Shown here piece by piece: positions 61,084-64,000 of a DNA stretch of 64,000 nucleotides. This DNA comes from Sipunculus nudus (Eukaryota; Annelida; Sipuncula; Golfingiida; Sipunculidae): positions 41,714,340 to 41,778,339 of the forward strand of contig CM049322.1 of NCBI GenBank assembly GCA_026874595.1, in the 5' to 3' direction. Numbering within the stretch: the first letter of the stretch is position 1; each line of letters starts with the position of its first letter. The translations under genes and the position numbers were made by a program. The notes below the pieces were generated by a model. It was given only the letters and a program-made list of their open reading frames with translations, was not told the origin of the DNA and did not search any database.

Positions 61084-61671
61084 ATTGCTCAGTTGCGTAT
61101 GTCTGTTTGTCTGTCTGTTTGTCTGTCTGTCTGTTTGTTTGTCTGCACTCTCCTGGCCACAATTTTGCCACAATCACCTTAAAACTTTCAGAGATGATAG
61201 AGAATTAAATTTCTAGGTGCCCTATTGTTTTCGGTTAAAATAGGTCAAAGGTCAAGGTCATTTCTTCATATCTTTGTGACTATTAGTCGTATCTACTTCA
61301 ACAATAGCTCATTTTAATCGTCATTCCAAGGCCTGTCATCTGGTGTGTAGCTGACTCAAATTTGCCGTAACCATGGTTACAAATTTTGGGGGAAAAGTCA
61401 TGATATTCGAATATAAGGGGTCTTATTTTTCTAACTTTGTCAGTTTTAAAGCTAGTGTGATCTAGTTTTTTGCATCAGGTAGCACTGAACTAGTACTACA
61501 AGATTTTATAAAAAGTATTGCAGTATCTCGTAAAATATCTCGTGAATAGAGATATTTCCAGATTTCATTCATCTTGCGCCAAAGGCCACATTATTGCAGG
61601 AATCTTTCTGAAACTGACATATTATAAGTCCTACACTGGTATCTCGAAATCATTTTTTCATTTTTTGAATA

Positions 61672-61690
61672 GGGCCGCTAGGGGGCGCTG
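61672..61690 (+). promoter_or_regulatory. CTCF-like motif, satellite unit 1
   Basis: GGGCCGCTAGGGGGCGCTG, close to the vertebrate CTCF core TGGCCACCAGGGGGCGCTA. Binding is not shown. Confidence 0.45.
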
Positions 61691-61998
61691 GATGCGAACC
61701 TCCCGAACATATCATATTTGGGCCATATGTCCAAAATTATAAGCCTCAATTACATAAACTATAGCTTATTTTCTTTCTCTGAGTTTTCTCCATAACCTAG
61801 TGTAGTCATCTGGTCACAATTTTGTGACACTTTGTCAGTGTGTCTGTCTGTTTGTCAGTTGTCCTCAAATTCGCCTGCTTGCTCTTGCGTCTCACATATA
61901 GCATTCTAAAGGGCACAGTTTTGAAAGAATCCTTTTGAAACTATTACATCTTAAGTCTTACACTAATATCTCGAAAACAAATTTTCATTTTCCAGATA

Positions 61999-62017
61999 TG
62001 GCCGCTAGGGGGCGCTG
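61999..62017 (+). promoter_or_regulatory. CTCF-like motif, satellite unit 2
   Basis: TGGCCGCTAGGGGGCGCTG, the closest of the four to the CTCF core. Confidence 0.5.
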
Positions 62018-62329
62018 AACTCGGACCTCTCCCAACATATCATGCTTTGGCAATATCTCCAAAACTATAAACCTCAGTTACATAAACTGTAGCTTTTTTC
62101 TTCCTTTGAGTCTTCTCCATAACCTGGAGTAGTCATCTGGACTCAATTTTGAGTCACTTTGTCAGTGTTTTCGTCTGTTTGTCAGTTGTCCTCAAATTTG
62201 CCTGCTTGTTGGCTCTTGCGTCTCACATATAGCATTCTGTAGGCCACAGTTTTGACGGAATCCTTTTGAAACTATTACATCTTATGTCTTACACTAATAT
62301 CTAGAAATAAATTTTTCATTTTCCGGATA

Positions 62330-62348
62330 TGGCCACTAGTGGGCGCTG
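62330..62348 (+). promoter_or_regulatory. CTCF-like motif, satellite unit 3
   Basis: TGGCCACTAGTGGGCGCTG; one change inside the G-run compared with unit 2. Confidence 0.42.
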
Positions 62349-62660
62349 CACACGACCCTCACACACATACCATTGTATTGGCCATATCTCTACACCCAAA
62401 GCCTCAATTACATAAACTATAGCTTATTTTCTTCCTTTGAGTCTTCTCCATAACCTGATTAAGGCATCTGGTTTCAATCTTCTGTCACTTTGTCAGTGTG
62501 TCCATCTGTTTGTCCGTTATCCTCAAAGTCGCCTGCTTGCTGGTTCTTACGCCTTACATATAGCATTCTACAGGCCACAGCTTTGACGGAATCCTTTTGA
62601 AACTGGGACATCTCATGGTATACACTAATAATACGAAACGCATTTGTCGTCTTCGGAATA

Positions 62661-62679
62661 TGTCTGCTAGAGGGCGCTA
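62661..62679 (+). promoter_or_regulatory. CTCF-like motif, satellite unit 4
   Basis: TGTCTGCTAGAGGGCGCTA; the most diverged at the 5' side but still fits the AGRGGGCGCTA core. Confidence 0.4.
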
Positions 62680-63019
62680 CAGTCGAGCCTCCCTAGTATA
62701 TCATTAATTCGCCATACCTCCAAAATTATAAATCTAAATTACATAAATTATAACTCATTTTCTTCCTTTCAATCTTCTCAATCACCAGGTTATGTCATCT
62801 GGTGTCAATCTTGTCTCACAAAGTCAGTATGTCTGTCTGTTCGTCTTTTGTTGTCAGCTTTGTCTGCTTGCCTGTTCTTTTGTCTCATATGTCATTCTAC
62901 GGGCCACATATTCTCAGCAATGTCCCTGAGAGTCATTCCATTAATAGAAAACCGACAATATGTTCTGTCTGTCCGTCTGTGTTTCACTTCCGATTTCCGG
63001 CAAGCGTTCGACCTATGGT

Positions 63020-64000
63020 CGTCTAGTTTTATGATTAAACATTTACCAAGTATACGTTGTATTCTCTAATTATTGTTGGTGTCGACACATTTTACCTTTA
63101 AACGCGAAAAATAGGGACTTACAAAAATAAATAACATAATTAGTATGTGTATTTCCAAGTCTAAACAGTTATTTTTCTTCAATTGCAATAAACTTCAATT
63201 AAAACAGATAAATAAGACAATTAGTCTTGGCCGTTCAACAATCGACAGCAGAAAAAAAATGCAAAAGGCTTTGTAGAAACGACATAACACTTTTTACGAA
63301 ATCAACATTTAATTTTAATGTCAGTTTACGATTATTTAGAAAAAAAATCTTCCAGGGAACTATGGATAAATTTCTTATTCTTTGAACTGTTCTGACCAGA
63401 GGAGTTCCCCATATCTATATACGTGTGTGTTTAGGCGTGATGGTGTGTTTGTGCACTTGTGTACACGTGCGTTTGTAGTTGATTAAAGGATTGTTTGACA
63501 CACGAAGCCATCGCGGTATAGTTTCATTTTTTTTTTCTTGCCGGTATTCACACTAACAATTAAATGACCGATTCCTAATACCTATGAATGGAATTGCTTC
63601 TAACTGGGGACAAAGAGATACAGAGATCCAGATAGCCTCTTAGACATAATGATTTGTTTCTTGACTGTCACCGTAGTCTTTCAAAATGTCATCGAAATCC
63701 GGTCACTACTTATATCGTAAAGTTGCTAGCAAATAAACTAACCAACGAACCAAACCAAGAACAAAATACCTTCATGGCGGAGGAATAATTATTTTTATGA
63801 CTTATCTTCAACCGTCAACGGCCCCGTTTATGTTGATATTTCATAATTAAATTTAACTAACAGTCCATCGCGAAATTTAAACCTGGTAAAACTTTTATAA
63901 AGTCAAGGAAACGCTAAAATTTGGCCCTTCAATATGAACCTTAAATCATTACTGCATATAGGTGCGTGCATCTAAAACAAAGCTATTAAACACATTTTAT
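63020..64000. other. No gene supported
   Basis: No protein-like frame or repeat was recognised to the end of the window. Confidence 0.55.

Larger units (their letters stand above)
61550..62960 (+). repeat. Satellite of about 330-bp units, four to five copies
   Basis: Successive units share GTCACTTTGTCAGTG, CTCACATATAGCATTCT, CTTTTGAAACTATTACATCT, CACTAATATCT and a CTAGGGGGCGCT box. The boxes are spaced 327, 331 and 331 bases. Units differ by scattered substitutions, so the array is not freshly amplified. Short ORFs over it are not conserved between units. Confidence 0.85.

Overview
This is an AT-rich stretch of animal nuclear DNA. Exons are small and separated by introns with GT...AG junctions. 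Intergenic DNA is dense with (TA)n and poly-G/C runs, tandem satellites, tRNA-like repeats, and both DNA and LTR transposons. The repeat style and the kinds of protein fragments (a core-2-type GCNT, a P2RX7-tail-like gene, THAP/Kolobok-like transposase pieces, a Ty3/gypsy relic) suggest a marine lophotrochozoan, most likely a bivalve mollusc. That placement is inference. Nothing bacterial or viral-episomal is visible.

Layout. 1-19 kb: mostly non-coding, with a few unassigned minus-strand exon-like stretches (13.1-13.3, 15.2-15.4 and 16.85-16.98 kb), diverged local duplications and a tRNA-like dimer at 14.0-14.4 kb. 19.5-20.1 kb: a plus-strand terminal exon resembling nucleotide-diphospho-sugar transferases. 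22.5-34.6 kb: a nest of mobile elements. A minus-strand Ty3/gypsy relic (gag, protease, RT, RNase H, integrase fragments, 29.1-33.5 kb) lies between two diverged ~0.8 kb direct repeats. The left repeat is split by a 3.8 kb hAT-type element with an 8-bp target duplication, and that element holds a 732-bp solo LTR (4-bp duplication) and a 1.24 kb pogo/Tigger-type element (TA duplication). 35.7-36.5 kb: a 74-bp satellite. 38.4-38.8 kb: a ~90-bp tandem repeat. 45.5-48.6 kb: the best gene in the window, an intact three-exon GCNT-family glycosyltransferase. 50.6-51.9 kb: paired G-rich repeats. 52.1-52.6 kb: two long hairpins carrying a tRNA T-arm motif. 52.8-55.1 kb: pieces of an unrecognised minus-strand gene. 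55.7-56.4 kb: a 31-bp minisatellite.

Most notable: 56,582-61,009 is a complete transposon unit with TTAA target duplications and matching terminal inverted repeats. It contains two convergent, decayed multi-exon genes. The minus-strand gene has a THAP-like start and Kolobok-transposase-like pieces. The plus-strand gene encodes the beginning and end of a P2X7-receptor-intracellular-domain-like protein. Both genes start beside the same 15-bp CRE/E-box sequence, placed in inverted orientation near the two ends. Directly to its right (61.55-62.96 kb) is a ~330-bp satellite in which each of four units carries a close match to the vertebrate CTCF core motif.
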